Below, piece after piece: positions 23,879-33,695 of a stretch of 64,000 bases of DNA. The translations under genes and the position numbers were made by a program. The notes under the pieces are model-generated. The model had not been told where the DNA came from, did not search any database, and saw only the letters and a program-made list of their open reading frames with translations. This stretch comes from an uncultured Ferrovibrio sp. Its GTDB lineage: Bacteria > Pseudomonadota > Alphaproteobacteria > Ferrovibrionales > Ferrovibrionaceae. The DNA lies in NCBI RefSeq assembly GCF_937960835.1, contig NZ_CALGPC010000006.1:372001-436000 (forward strand), given 5' to 3'. The first letter of the stretch is position 1; every line of letters begins with the position of its first letter.

Positions 23879-26119
23879 TCAAATCGGAGCCGGATCAAGG
23901 AAACGGGACAGCACGTTCTTGGTTATGCGGGCGACGTTGTTGCGGTAGCCGTTGTGGGATAGCGCGCAGCACCATCCAATCGACCCCACGGAGAAAACCG
24001 CGCCACCTTCTGCCGTCGGTGTCAGGACGATATCGGCGCGGGCGATGGTGCTCTCCTCGCCGGTAAAGCCGCGATACAGCACCGGCAGCTCTTCTGGGGC
24101 AGGGATGCCGCCCGCACCGGTATTGTCGGCTGTCGCCAGAATCATGGCTTCGGGAGCCGTACCCAGATCCCGGTCGGCACGGTCAATCTCGAGCGACGCA
24201 GCGCCCCCTGCACGGAGGCCGAAGTTTCCAATCACTTCGTCGTCGGCCAGCCCTTCCATCACGAATGCTGCCCGGGGGAGATGGCTGTCGGGCAGGCGAC
24301 GGTAGGACGCACCCCGGTCAAAGACCTGGGCGGAGAACCCAACGCCGGTCAGGCGCTGCGGCGCACGTCCGGAGGATCGCCAAAGGCCGCTGGGCTCGCC
24401 CGTGAATGACAGGCAGTCTTCCCCAGCCTCGGCTTCCCAGCTCCGCAGGCCGGTGACGCCGCGCCGCAGTTCGATGAGACCAGATTTCGTCGGGTGGAAG
24501 GCAATCCGCCAGTAGAAGCCGTTGCCGCCGAGATACATGTGGCGTCCGCCGTCGTCTTGATACTCCTGCAGAGCATCGAGCATGTTTTTTGACGTGTACT
24601 CCGGATGAGTCATCGTCACGGCTACGCGATACGGCTTCAGAATCTTGACGCCTTCGCGATCCAGATCCTCATCGGTGATGACGTCATAGGCGAAACCTTC
24701 TTCTTCCAGCCAGTCGAGAAGATGGGTGTCGTTGACGTAATTGAACGTATAGGCTCCAGGCCGCTGGTTCAAAATCGGCCGGCGCGCTGAGGAATAGCAG
24801 ACTCCGCTGTGGTCTCTGTGTGTGTCGTAGACCGAGCTGCCCAGTTCGCGGTGCTTGTGATTGTAGAGATCGTCGGGCGACAGCACGATCAGGCCATCGG
24901 CCATAACCTCGAAATGAATCTGGTCGATGCGGGATTTGTTGTTCGCATAGGCCAGATACGTGGCCGTCGGCGCTATCACCACAATGTCAGCGGTGGTTTT
25001 CCCTCGCGGAGGGCGCACAAAGAACGGGATATGGCTCTCGGTCTTTACCCCGTCATGCTCGGCAGTCAGTTCAAGCGAGTAGAAGCCCGAACGAATGCCG
25101 TCCGGCACCTTCGAGCTCTGTGTGACGGGCCAACCTGCATCTTCAACATCGTCGTCGTGGAAATGGATGGCGCCGTATTCTTCCGGTGCTGCGGTCCAGT
25201 TCGTGCGTGTGCCGGTCCAGTTTGCTCCGGTTGCAGCCCGCATCGGCATGCGCCTGACGGTGCCATGCAGGGCATTTCGCGAACGGTCAGAAATCGCGTC
25301 AGTGGAGATGTCCAGGCTAAAATCCCAGGCACCGATCAGGTGAGGATCGTTCAAATCCGGGACAACGCTGTCGACGATGCGGCGCATCTCGGCGCCGCTG
25401 AGAGCACGGCCATACAGGCGCGGCCGGTCAATCTTGCCGTTGAAGTGATTTCTGGTGGGGGAATGAGGCGCGGTTTTCCCGGACAATTCGGCTGCAAATG
25501 TCAGGGAGGCAACCTCTGCTAAATTAGGCTGCACAGAACTGCTGCCGCTCAGGTCCACATGCTGAGCTCGCCCACCATCCTTGTGAAGGCTTTCCGCCGT
25601 CAGCGTGAGCTTTCCTTCCGTTGCGGAGAAACTGGCGTGAACGTACAGCCATTCCCGCACGACAACCGGCCGGTCCGCTGCGAGCGACGCGGTATGTGTG
25701 CCATCCGTGATTTCGAAGGCGAGGCACCCGTCGGAATTAATATAAAGGCGCCAGCCGCCAGCCGCTGTTGAGCTCCCGCGGGCGAAGACGACCTGGTCTT
25801 TACCAGTCAGAAAGGTCGGCCAGATCCAGGCGCCAATGCTGAAGTCCTTCAGATTCGTCAGACCCTTCGTGTCCGGGATATCGCCATAGCTTCCATTGTG
25901 GATCGGATGCGAAGCGAGTTGGATCTCGCCATCCAGCGGGGACGGTTGATGGTGGAGCTTCATGCCTGGCCCGCGCGGGTCCGCATCGGCACACCGGATG
26001 CGAACAATTCGTGCAGAGGCACTCTTCAGAACATCGCTGGACAGATGAAACTGCACCTCGTCACCTGGGGCAACGGACCAGGGAAACGCGTAGCCGATAA
26101 CCTTGCTGGAATCTTTCAT
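23879..26119 (-). CDS. N,N-dimethylformamidase-type amidohydrolase, large subunit
   Basis: A 746-aa protein matching the large polypeptide of N,N-dimethylformamidase (about 760 aa). The N-terminal half has a LamG/concanavalin-like sandwich (FSIGAWIWPTFLTGKDQVVF, FNGKIDRPRLYGRALSGAEM). The second half has VVIAPTATYLAYANN, SVYDTHRDHSGVCYSS, LLDWLEEEGFAYDVITDEDL and GNGFYWRIAFHP, the glutamine-amidotransferase-like catalytic part. Known DMFases hold a mononuclear iron by two Tyr and one Glu; tyrosines occur in the conserved stretches, but I cannot map them without alignment. The start ATG 26119 lies four bases after the small-subunit stop. The real substrate may be an amide other than DMF. Confidence 0.85.
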   Translation of the reverse strand: MKDSSKVIGYAFPWSVAPGDEVQFHLSSDVLKSASARIVRIRCADADPRGPGMKLHHQPSPLDGEIQLASHPIHNGSYGDIPDTKGLTNLKDFSIGAWIWPTFLTGKDQVVFARGSSTAAGGWRLYINSDGCLAFEITDGTHTASLAADRPVVVREWLYVHASFSATEGKLTLTAESLHKDGGRAQHVDLSGSSSVQPNLAEVASLTFAAELSGKTAPHSPTRNHFNGKIDRPRLYGRALSGAEMRRIVDSVVPDLNDPHLIGAWDFSLDISTDAISDRSRNALHGTVRRMPMRAATGANWTGTRTNWTAAPEEYGAIHFHDDDVEDAGWPVTQSSKVPDGIRSGFYSLELTAEHDGVKTESHIPFFVRPPRGKTTADIVVIAPTATYLAYANNKSRIDQIHFEVMADGLIVLSPDDLYNHKHRELGSSVYDTHRDHSGVCYSSARRPILNQRPGAYTFNYVNDTHLLDWLEEEGFAYDVITDEDLDREGVKILKPYRVAVTMTHPEYTSKNMLDALQEYQDDGGRHMYLGGNGFYWRIAFHPTKSGLIELRRGVTGLRSWEAEAGEDCLSFTGEPSGLWRSSGRAPQRLTGVGFSAQVFDRGASYRRLPDSHLPRAAFVMEGLADDEVIGNFGLRAGGAASLEIDRADRDLGTAPEAMILATADNTGAGGIPAPEELPVLYRGFTGEESTIARADIVLTPTAEGGAVFSVGSIGWCCALSHNGYRNNVARITKNVLSRFLDPAPI

Positions 26120-26123
26120 GCGA

Positions 26124-26462
26124 TTAGTCCATCTCGGCAGGCAGGGCATTGCCTGTCAGGGCTTCCCAACGAATGCGGAATACATGCCATTCGGCATCGT
26201 TCAGCGAGGTAAACGTTATCTCCGGGTAAGTGAGGATTTCGCCGTAGCGTTCATCCGGGAGCCGCGCGAGCATCCATCTGACGCCGGGCTCGACCGTCAC
26301 CACACACCACCGACCACCAGTGCCAGACCAGCGCATGCGATGAATGACGCGGCGCAGTTCGGGGCTGTGCGGCCCCTTCGGCGCACGACGGAATTCACGG
26401 GCGAGATCGAGCCGGGTCGGATCGATCTCAAAATGCGCGGTATCTCGGCTGGTTCTCAACAT
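26124..26462 (-). CDS. N,N-dimethylformamidase-type amidohydrolase, small subunit
   Basis: A 112-aa protein with SPELRRVIHRMRW, GRWCVVTVEPGVRWMLARLP and NDAEWHVFRIRWEALTG, which is the pattern of the DMFase small subunit. It is adjacent to and upstream of the large subunit, as in known DMFase operons. ATG 26462 has GGAG nine bases upstream; the frame extends to 26516 without a better start. It has no catalytic motif of its own and is expected to form the heteromer with the large subunit. Confidence 0.82.
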   Translation of the reverse strand: MLRTSRDTAHFEIDPTRLDLAREFRRAPKGPHSPELRRVIHRMRWSGTGGRWCVVTVEPGVRWMLARLPDERYGEILTYPEITFTSLNDAEWHVFRIRWEALTGNALPAEMD

Positions 26463-26516
26463 GACTATTGTCTCCGGATAAACCGGTCCGGGATTGCTCC
26501 CGGACCGGCCTGCCAC

Positions 26517-28109
26517 TTATACGCGGCGGACGTTCCAGAACACCGGGAAGGTGTCCAGAATGCCCTCGAGATTGCTCCGGTAAGCCGTCGGGAAGTAGAA
26601 AAGACCCAGTGGGATAAAGGGTACTTCCTTGAGGCAGATTTCCTGCAGCTTCCGGCCAATCTCACGCTGCTCTTCAACGGTGGTCGCTTCCAGCCATGCT
26701 GCGCGCAATTCCTCGATTGCCGGGATGTTCGGCCAGCCATCGAAAGCCGAGGCGCCAGCGCGAAGGTAGGTGTGGGCGGCCGTGTTGAAGGTGCCCGCGC
26801 CCGCAACGAAGTTGGCGAAGATGTGATAGCCGCCGGCGGAGATGTCGCCTTTGTTCTTCATGCGCGCCGACACGGTTGCCCAGTCCTGAACCTGGTGGTC
26901 GACGTTCATGCCGATTTTGCGCTGCATATCGGCAGCCACTTCGCCGAATGCGCCGATGACGGGGAAGTCGGCCGTCGACATAAGGACGATCTTCTCGCCC
27001 TTGTATCCGGCAGCTTTGAGCTCCTGCTTGAGCGCTTCGTAGTTCTTCTTCTCGACGAAGGTCGACAGACCGAAATCGCTCGCCAGTGTCGACTTGGGAT
27101 GGAAAAAGCCCTGAGGAACGGACCAGCGGCTCTTATCCTCACCCACGGCAGCCAGCATGTAATTGGTCTGCTCGACAGCCTTGAGCACCACTTCACGAAC
27201 GGCGCGGTTGTTGAACGGCGGCTGAAGGAAATTCATGCGCAGCAAGCCAATGTTGCCGCTCGAATCCTTGACGCCGACCTTGACGTCCTTCCCCTTGAAG
27301 ATGGGGAGGAGATCCGGCGTCGGCGCTTCCCACCAGTCGATCTCGCCGGACATAAGTGCTGCGGCCGCAGTCGCTGGGTCGGGAATGGTGTGCCACTCGA
27401 TGCGGTCGAAATGGGCGATCTTGCCGCCAGCCAGATTGTCGGCGGGTTCCGAGCGCGGAACGTAGTCTTCGAACCTCTCGTAAACGTTCAGGGAGCCGGG
27501 AATCCGCTTCTCCATGACATAGCGATACGGACCGGAGCCGATGATCTCGGGTACGGGAGTATTCGGATCCGTCTTGGCTAGCCGCTCGGGCATGATGCCG
27601 GTCGAGAAAGAGGCCATTTTGCCCAGCAGATCCGGCAGGATCGGGAACGGCTTCGACAGCTTGAATACAATGGTCTTGTCATCGGGCGCCGAAAGGTCGG
27701 TCAGCACGGCGGCCAGAGCGGCAGCAAAACCGTCCTTAACCATCCAGCGCTTGAGACTGGCAACAACGTCAACGCCGCGCACCGGGCTGCCATCATGGAA
27801 TTTGAGGCCGTCGCGCAGGACGAGCGTCCAGGTCTTGCCATCCGCCGAAGGCTCACCGGATTTCACCATCTGAGGCCGCGGCACGTTGTTGCTGTCGACG
27901 CCGTACAAGGTGTCGTAAACCAGCATGGCGTGGTTGCGGGTAACGTAAGCCGGGGTGCCATGCGGATCGAGCACCGCAAGGTCAGCCTGCGGTACGAACT
28001 TCAGCACCTTGGTATCTTTGGCGCGCGCCTTGAAACTGCCACCGGATACCATCATCGCGCCGACAGCTGCCGTGCTGCCGGCCAAAAAGTCTCTACGCTT
28101 GATCTTCAT
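26517..28109 (-). CDS. ABC importer substrate-binding protein (SBP family 5, Tat-exported)
   Basis: The 530-aa periplasmic binding protein begins MKIKRRDFLAGSTAAVGAMM, a twin-arginine signal. It has the family 5 (oligopeptide/DppA) signature LTYDTLY-like region AMLVYDTLYGVD, then WTLVLRDGLKFHDGSPVRG, IIGSGPYRYV and KEVPFIPLGLFY. A GGGGAG ribosome site precedes ATG 28109. It feeds the permease/ATPase set encoded immediately upstream and lies next to the amidase genes. It should therefore bind the amide or peptide-like compound that the operon degrades. Confidence 0.9.
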   Translation of the reverse strand: MKIKRRDFLAGSTAAVGAMMVSGGSFKARAKDTKVLKFVPQADLAVLDPHGTPAYVTRNHAMLVYDTLYGVDSNNVPRPQMVKSGEPSADGKTWTLVLRDGLKFHDGSPVRGVDVVASLKRWMVKDGFAAALAAVLTDLSAPDDKTIVFKLSKPFPILPDLLGKMASFSTGIMPERLAKTDPNTPVPEIIGSGPYRYVMEKRIPGSLNVYERFEDYVPRSEPADNLAGGKIAHFDRIEWHTIPDPATAAAALMSGEIDWWEAPTPDLLPIFKGKDVKVGVKDSSGNIGLLRMNFLQPPFNNRAVREVVLKAVEQTNYMLAAVGEDKSRWSVPQGFFHPKSTLASDFGLSTFVEKKNYEALKQELKAAGYKGEKIVLMSTADFPVIGAFGEVAADMQRKIGMNVDHQVQDWATVSARMKNKGDISAGGYHIFANFVAGAGTFNTAAHTYLRAGASAFDGWPNIPAIEELRAAWLEATTVEEQREIGRKLQEICLKEVPFIPLGLFYFPTAYRSNLEGILDTFPVFWNVRRV

Positions 28110-28135
28110 TACAATCTCCCCTTGCGTTGGTCCTA

Positions 28136-29131
28136 TTAAGCGATGGTGGCCGGCGCCATCGGCAGTAAGTGGCAGGCGGCCTGCTGATTTCCGCCGACAG
28201 GTGTCAGGCGCGGAATGTCGTGCGCGCAGAGGTCCTGAGCGAGCGGACACCGCGTGCGGAAAGTGCAGCCAGATGGCGGATTGAATGGAGAGGGCAATTC
28301 TCCCTTCAGGATGATGCGTTCCCGACGCGCGGCGGGGTCCACCATGGGAACGGCCGAAAGGAGCGCCCGCGTATAGGGATGTTTCGGGTTGTCGAAAATC
28401 TCGTTGCGCGACCCGATCTCGACAATGCGACCCAGATACATGACGGCCACCCGGTCCGTGATGTGGTCGACGATCGCCAAGTCGTGACTGATGAAGAGGA
28501 GCGCCAATCCGAGTTCGTTGCGGAGGTCAGCCAGCAGATTGACGATCTGGGCTTTGACCGACACGTCGAGCGCAGAAACTGCCTCGTCACAGATAATCAG
28601 CTCGGGATTGGGCGCCAGAGCGCGTGCAATGCCGATACGCTGCCGCTGGCCACCGGAGAATTCGTGAGGATAGCGGTCTGCGGAGTCTCTGGGCAGACGG
28701 ACAAGATCAATCAGGCGGGCAATCTGCGCGTTGAGATCCTGACGGTCTTTGGCCAGGCCGAAATTCTTCAACGGCTCGGCAATGATATCGCGCACCCGCA
28801 TTCTCGGATCGAGGCTCGAATAAGGATCCTGGAATACCACCTGGACCTTGCGGTGCCATAACTGCCCAGCCTTGTATTCCGGGCTGGTGATGGGTTTTCC
28901 GTTCAACAGGATCTCGCCATGCGTTGCCGGATGGAGGCCGGCTATCGCCTTGCCGACAGTCGACTTGCCGCATCCTGACTCTCCAACAAGCGAGAGCGTT
29001 TCGCCGCGTGCGATGTCGAAGCTGACGTCCTGGACGGCCTTGACGGTGCGCTTGCCCAAACCGAAGAAGCCGTGACCGTGGACATAGTGTTTTGCCAGGT
29101 TGCGGACGCTGAGAAGCGGTGTTGCGGTCAT
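28136..29131 (-). CDS. Dpp-type ABC importer ATPase (DppF-like)
   Basis: A 331-aa ATPase with Walker [14 protein letters not shown]-loop VVFQDPYSSLDPRMRVRD, signature FSGGQRQRIGIARALAPN, Walker B LIICDEAVSALD and switch His LLFISHDLAIV. The C-terminal oligopeptide/dipeptide extension has the Cys-rich GCTFRTRCPLAQDLC that binds an iron-sulfur cluster in some homologues. The longer frame to 29218 is rejected; ATG 29131 overlaps the upstream ATPase stop by four bases. Confidence 0.92.
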   Translation of the reverse strand: MTATPLLSVRNLAKHYVHGHGFFGLGKRTVKAVQDVSFDIARGETLSLVGESGCGKSTVGKAIAGLHPATHGEILLNGKPITSPEYKAGQLWHRKVQVVFQDPYSSLDPRMRVRDIIAEPLKNFGLAKDRQDLNAQIARLIDLVRLPRDSADRYPHEFSGGQRQRIGIARALAPNPELIICDEAVSALDVSVKAQIVNLLADLRNELGLALLFISHDLAIVDHITDRVAVMYLGRIVEIGSRNEIFDNPKHPYTRALLSAVPMVDPAARRERIILKGELPSPFNPPSGCTFRTRCPLAQDLCAHDIPRLTPVGGNQQAACHLLPMAPATIA

Positions 29132-30108
29132 GCCGGTCCCCCTTCCAGCTCCACGAGGTGGCAGGCAGCCCAATGGCCGGGCGCTTTCTGGGTCAGCGCA
29201 GGTTCCAGTTTCCGGCACATGTCGCTGGCATAGGCGCAGCGGTTGGCAAATGCGCAGCCTTCCAGCTTTTTCCGCAGGTCTGGCACCAGGCCCGGAATTT
29301 CTGCCAGGCGAGCCCGCTGTGAGGCGCCGATGCGCGGTACGGCCGCCAACAGGCCCTGTGTGTAGGGATGCCGGGGATTGGCCAGCAGCGTTGACGTTGC
29401 CGCCTCCTCGATTATACGGCCGGCATACATCACCGCCACGCGGTCGGTCGACTCCGCCACCACGCCAAGGTCATGAGTGATGAAGATGATGGCGGTGCCC
29501 TGCTCGCGCTGGATTTGACGCAGCAGGTCGAGAATCTGCGCCTGGATGGTCACATCCAGAGCGGTCGTAGGCTCATCAGCAATTAGCAGCTTCGGTTTGC
29601 AGGCAAGCGCAAGCGCAATCATGATGCGCTGACGCATGCCGCCCGAGAGCTGATGCGCATATTCCTGGAGCCTGCGCGAGGGGTCGGGTATGCCGACGAG
29701 ATCGAGCATCTCCAGAGCGCGGCGCTTCAGCTCGGATCTGGGAACCCGCTGGTGCAGCGCAATGGTTTCCTGAATCTGGAATCCGACGGTCAGTACGGGG
29801 TTCAGGCTGGTCATCGGCTCCTGGAAGATCATGCCGATGTCGTTGCCGCGGACCCGCTCCATCTCCTTTTCGGACAGAGTGAGCAAATCCCGTCCATCGA
29901 AAATGATTCGACCAGCGCTCTTTGCCATTCCGGGCGGGAGAAGCCGCATGATCGACATCGAAGTGACCGATTTTCCGCAGCCCGATTCCCCGACGATGGC
30001 GAGTGTTTCTCCGGCCTTAACCTGAAAGGAAACGCCATTCACAGCCCGGTTGATGCCTCGGGGCGTGCGGAAATGCGTCTGCAGGTTTTGGACTTCTAAC
30101 AATGCCAT
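29128..30108 (-). CDS. Dpp-type ABC importer ATPase (DppD-like)
   Basis: A 326-aa ATPase with Walker [14 protein letters not shown]-loop [16 protein letters not shown], signature [18 protein letters not shown], Walker [15 protein letters not shown] and [12 protein letters not shown]. The C-terminal [14 protein letters not shown] is the family's cysteine motif. It starts two bases after the DppC-like stop and overlaps the second ATPase gene (ATGA). It works as a heterodimer with the DppF-like subunit. Confidence 0.92.
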   Translation of the reverse strand: MALLEVQNLQTHFRTPRGINRAVNGVSFQVKAGETLAIVGESGCGKSVTSMSIMRLLPPGMAKSAGRIIFDGRDLLTLSEKEMERVRGNDIGMIFQEPMTSLNPVLTVGFQIQETIALHQRVPRSELKRRALEMLDLVGIPDPSRRLQEYAHQLSGGMRQRIMIALALACKPKLLIADEPTTALDVTIQAQILDLLRQIQREQGTAIIFITHDLGVVAESTDRVAVMYAGRIIEEAATSTLLANPRHPYTQGLLAAVPRIGASQRARLAEIPGLVPDLRKKLEGCAFANRCAYASDMCRKLEPALTQKAPGHWAACHLVELEGGPA

Positions 30109-30110
30109 GG

Positions 30111-31019
30111 TCAGATGTCCTTGACCAAACGGCTGTCCAGCGCGTCGCGAAGTCCGTCGCCGACGACGTTCACTGCAAGCACCGTTGCCGAAAGGAAGGC
30201 CGCGGGGATCAGCACGATGAGAGGCTTTACCTGCCAGAGCGAACGACCCTCGGCCATGATGTTTCCCCAGGAGGGGATGGAAGCCGGAGTCCCGGCGCCT
30301 ATAAAGGAGAGCGTCGCCTCAATGATCATGGCGCTGGCGCAAATGTAGGTCGCTTGCACGATGATGGGTGCTGCCGCATTCGGAAGAATGTGGCGCAGGA
30401 TGATCTTCGTCGAATTCGAGCCGCTGACGATGCCCGCTTCGACCCAGGCAAGCTCTCGCAGGGAAATCACCACGGAGCGAACAAGGCGTGCCACGCGTGG
30501 GACTTCAGCAACCGTAATGGCGAAGATGACGTTCGATACCGAAGGGCGGATCAGCGCGACGAGGGCGATGGCGAGGAGGATGGACGGAATCGACATGACG
30601 GCGTCCATCGCCCGCATAATCAAACCCTCAGCGGCGCGAATGTACCCAGCCATCACGCCGAGCAAGACGCCAATGCCCGTCGCCAAAGCGGCGACAGAGA
30701 AGCCCACCGTCAGAGAGACGCGGGTTCCATAAAGGACGCGGGACCACAGGTCGCGGCCGAGTGCGTCGGTGCCAAAGAAATGTTCCGCCGATGGCGGGCG
30801 CGTCCGCATTGCAGGATTGATTGACAGTGGATCGACAGTACCGAGCCAGGGGGCACAGATTCCGATGAAGATGATGATGGCAATGCCTGCCAAGCCGATG
30901 GTGACCGAGATGTTGCGCTGAATCATTCCGAGAAGCCCGGAACGAGGAATCCGTTCTTCCAAAATGTCGGGAAGCGGCGTTGCGACGGCCGGATTTTCGG
31001 CGAAACGGGATGTACGCAT
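30111..31019 (-). CDS. Dpp-type ABC importer permease (DppC-like)
   Basis: A 302-aa inner-membrane permease. The DppC N-terminal segment includes VTIGLAGIAIIIFIGICAPW, then FGTDALGRDLWSRVLYGTRV, a family signature. The EAA loop region is EAGIVSGSNSTKIILRHILP and further helices follow (PIIVQATYICASAMIIEATL). It ends just before the ATPase genes and starts two bases after the DppB-like stop. Confidence 0.92.
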   Translation of the reverse strand: MRTSRFAENPAVATPLPDILEERIPRSGLLGMIQRNISVTIGLAGIAIIIFIGICAPWLGTVDPLSINPAMRTRPPSAEHFFGTDALGRDLWSRVLYGTRVSLTVGFSVAALATGIGVLLGVMAGYIRAAEGLIMRAMDAVMSIPSILLAIALVALIRPSVSNVIFAITVAEVPRVARLVRSVVISLRELAWVEAGIVSGSNSTKIILRHILPNAAAPIIVQATYICASAMIIEATLSFIGAGTPASIPSWGNIMAEGRSLWQVKPLIVLIPAAFLSATVLAVNVVGDGLRDALDSRLVKDI

Positions 31020-31021
31020 GG

Positions 31022-31963
31022 TCAGTACCGAATTCTCGGGTCGAAGAATGGGTAGATGAGGTCGATCACGAGGTTGATGACCATGTAGGTGAAGGAGAAC
31101 AGCAGCACGACGCCCTGAATGACCGGGTAGTCGCGGCGAAGAATGGCGTCGGCGGTGAGGCGCCCGATACCGGGAATGGCAAAAACGGATTCCGTTACGA
31201 CAGCGCCGCCGATGAGAAGACCAACGCCCAGGCCGACAATCGTAACCATGGGCACGGCGGCATTCTTCAGGGCATGGCGGAACAGAATACGTTGCGCATT
31301 CGCGCCCTTGGCTTTTGCCGTGCGGATGTAATCCTGCTGCAGGATCTCAACGAGCGCAGCGCGCCCAATCCTGGAAATCAGCGCGACATAGCCGGTTCCG
31401 AGCGCAAAGGCAGGCAGGATCAGGCTTCTGAGCCAGGGCCAGATACCCTTGGACAGAGGCGTGTAGCCTTGGATGGGGAGCCACTGCAATTCGACAGCAA
31501 GGATGTAGCTGGCGCAGTAGGCAAAGACGAATACCGGGACCGAAAAACCGGCCACCCCCATCAACATGACAAGACGATCGATGGCAGAACCGCGTTTAGC
31601 CGCTGCGACGACGGCCAGAGGCACTGCCACAGCGACAGACCAAACCAGCGTGAGAACAGTAAGTGAGAGGGTGGGCTCAAGGCGCTGGGCGATCAGGCTG
31701 GTGACCGGGACGTTCGAAACGAGGGAAACGCCGAGATCTCCGTGGACCACGTTCCACAGCCATGTGCCGAACTGGATGTGGAAGGGGCGATCGAGGCCCA
31801 TCCTGGCCCGGATCTGAGCGATCTGTTCGGGAGTAGCTTGATCGCCTGCAAACAAAACGGCGGGGTCGCCCGGCGCGAGGTAAAGGAGGCCAAAAACCAG
31901 CAGCGCCACGAGAAACATGACCGGAATAGCGGTCATGACGCGTCTTGCAATGATTTTAAGCAA
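31022..31963 (-). CDS. Dpp-type ABC importer permease (DppB-like), first gene of the amidase operon
   Basis: A 313-aa permease: MLKIIARRVMTAIPVMFLVA, then LAPGDPAVLFAGDQATPEQI, EILQQDYIRTAKAKGANAQR (EAA loop) and GIGRLTADAILRRDYPVIQG. I place the start at TTG 31963, which has an excellent AGGGGGGAAG ribosome site. The frame is open upstream to 32197 but crosses the promoter. It is the first of nine leftward genes ending at 21712. The promoter at about 31980-32012 contains an operator shared with the aldolase promoter. Confidence 0.9.
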   Translation of the reverse strand: MLKIIARRVMTAIPVMFLVALLVFGLLYLAPGDPAVLFAGDQATPEQIAQIRARMGLDRPFHIQFGTWLWNVVHGDLGVSLVSNVPVTSLIAQRLEPTLSLTVLTLVWSVAVAVPLAVVAAAKRGSAIDRLVMLMGVAGFSVPVFVFAYCASYILAVELQWLPIQGYTPLSKGIWPWLRSLILPAFALGTGYVALISRIGRAALVEILQQDYIRTAKAKGANAQRILFRHALKNAAVPMVTIVGLGVGLLIGGAVVTESVFAIPGIGRLTADAILRRDYPVIQGVVLLFSFTYMVINLVIDLIYPFFDPRIRY

Positions 31964-32362
31964 CGCTTCCCCCCTTATTACTGAAAATAATATATGATAT
32001 TTCAAAAATGCATCGCAACTGGATTCTTCTTCTGACGGACGCTGTCTATGAGGCGGGCGGGCCATACAGCGCTCGCCGCAGGCGCGCTTCGGTCGAAGCG
32101 GCGAGGCTGACTTATCGACACCCGTCGATGAGTTCTTCGTAATCTGTTGGGATGTTAGGCAGACGCATCTCTGCGGGTCGAGAAAAGCGTCTGGCAAATG
32201 ATGCCTACCAATATCTTCGCGCGCATCGTGGGCGCGATACGCATACCGGTTGGCGGCGCACTACATCACTAATGATTGCGATGCGTCCCGCGACAGGCAC
32301 CTGCGGTAGCCGTCATAACACAATGGTACGGACAGACGGCGAATCGCCAATCCTACGCAGGA
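31964..32362. other. Non-coding gap holding the amidase-operon promoter
   Basis: About 400 bp without a convincing gene. The left end holds the promoter and operator of the dppB-like gene. The rest shows open frames with no ribosome sites or motifs. Confidence 0.5.
31984..32012 (-). promoter_or_regulatory. Promoter with operator upstream of the dppB-like gene
   Basis: TATATGATATTTCAAAAATGCA (two parts: TATATGATAT, TTCAAAAATGCA) begins at 31991. It is almost identical to the site at 34491. The core TGATATTTCA is a near-palindrome located between a TGCATT-like -35 and a TATT-rich -10 on the minus strand. Repression by the GntR protein encoded next door is the simplest reading. Confidence 0.65.
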
Positions 32363-33130
32363 TCAGCGCGGAGCGCGTGCTTTGCGCATCTTTTTCTGGG
32401 GTTCGCCGACAACCCCGGCCTTCATCTGCTCGATGATCCGGTAGGAACCTTCGCGAAGATCGCGCACGATCAGTTCACCGGCTTCCGACGGCGAGCGCCG
32501 CGACAGCGCGTCGATGACGAGCAAATGCGGATGCGTTTCCGCCGCTGCCTGCCGGATGTGCGGGTACTGGTAGCTGATGATCGGGCCCGCCAACAGCCAG
32601 AGATTCTCGATGCAACGCACCAGAATGTCATTGCGGGAGGCGCGATAAATGGTGAAGTGAAATTCCTGATTTGCGATCAGCGCCGCTTTCCAATTCTCGG
32701 CCTTCTCGCAGTCCACGAAGGCCTGATGCAACTCGCGAAGCTTTTGGATCTCAGTTTCCGTGATATTGACGGTGCTGAGTTCGGCGGCAAGCCGCTCAAG
32801 CGGGACGCGCGTTTCCCGGATGTTAATGTACTGCTCGATCGAGAGCTGCGGCACACGAGGCTGGTAGCCGAGTTTCAGCTCCAGGGCGCCTTCACGAACA
32901 AGCTGGAAAATCGCTTCGCGCACCGGGGTTGGGGAAGTGTGATAGGTGGCGGCGAGCTTGCGAATGCTGAGGCGCGTCCCTGGTGCGTACAGGCCAGTCA
33001 GAAGGGCGACGCGTAGACGGGAGTAAATCCGTTCGGAAAGGCTGTCGCGAGTCAAGCCAATCGCTTCGTCCGGATCTAACTCTGGGTTGAGGGGCGCAAT
33101 CGATGGCATGGCTCTATGGTCGTCGAACAT
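32363..33130 (-). CDS. GntR/FCD-family regulator of the amidase cluster
   Basis: A 255-aa regulator. The N-terminal winged helix has LSERIYSRLRVALLTGLYAP, then LRKLA-like SIRKLAATYHTSPTPVREAI. The FCD ligand domain includes ALIANQEFHFTIYRASRND and HPHLLVIDALSRR, with histidines that bind metal in the family. ATG 33130 is used; ATG 33109 is possible. It lies between the dppB operon and the RidA/aldolase pair and all point leftward. It is the natural candidate to bind the repeated TGATAT(A/T)TCA operator. Confidence 0.88.
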   Translation of the reverse strand: MFDDHRAMPSIAPLNPELDPDEAIGLTRDSLSERIYSRLRVALLTGLYAPGTRLSIRKLAATYHTSPTPVREAIFQLVREGALELKLGYQPRVPQLSIEQYINIRETRVPLERLAAELSTVNITETEIQKLRELHQAFVDCEKAENWKAALIANQEFHFTIYRASRNDILVRCIENLWLLAGPIISYQYPHIRQAAAETHPHLLVIDALSRRSPSEAGELIVRDLREGSYRIIEQMKAGVVGEPQKKMRKARAPR

Positions 33131-33224
33131 TCGTCTCGCCCGCTAACGTGGATGAAGCGAGATTTGATGCACATTATAAAGTGTACTTGGTTCGAAACAA
33201 TAAACAGCTTTTACGCGGTGTGCC

Positions 33225-33695
33225 TCAGCTGACTTCGACCACCATTTCGACTTCGACCGAGATCTGACGCGGTAACGACCCGGCGCCGACTGCCGACCGC
33301 GCATGAGCGCCACGTTCCGGCCCGAAGATGGCGATAAGCAGGTCGGAGCAGCCATTGATGACCCGTGGCTGGTCGCCAAAATCGGGGACCCCGTTCACAA
33401 AGCCGAGCACTTTGACGATCCGCTCAATCGAATCGATAGAGCCGAGTGCGTCATGAGCCAGTGCGAGCAGGTTCAGGGTGCAGATTTTCGCATGTTCGTA
33501 TGCTTCATCCACACTGAAGTCCTGCCCGACCTTGCCGGTAAAGGCTGTGCCATCCGGCAGCACTGGCCCCTGGCCTGACAGGAAGAGCAGGTTGCCGCTG
33601 CGAACCGCAGGCACGAAGTTTCCGACCGGCTTGCGCGGTGGCGGCAGTACCAGCCCCAGTTCGCGCAGCCTTTCAGTGGGTTTCATCGCCATCAT
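33225..33695 (-). CDS. RidA/YjgF-family imine deaminase-like protein
   Basis: A 156-aa RidA-fold protein: PVGNFVPAVRSGNLLFLSGQ, CTLNLLALAHDALGSIDSIE, KVLGFVNGVPDF and LPRQISVEVEMVVEVS. The family's conserved Arg appears within HARSAVGAGSLPR. Its length (longer than the 130-aa archetype) fits the YjgF/chorismate-mutase-like group. RidA hydrolyses enamines/imines released by PLP dehydratases, matching the PLP enzyme in this cluster. ATG overlaps the aldolase stop (ATGA). Confidence 0.88.
   Translation of the reverse strand: MMAMKPTERLRELGLVLPPPRKPVGNFVPAVRSGNLLFLSGQGPVLPDGTAFTGKVGQDFSVDEAYEHAKICTLNLLALAHDALGSIDSIERIVKVLGFVNGVPDFGDQPRVINGCSDLLIAIFGPERGAHARSAVGAGSLPRQISVEVEMVVEVS

Noticed and set aside
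26103..27581. 492-codon rightward open frame
   Set aside because: Overlaps the DMFase small subunit and binding-protein genes antisense; no domain.
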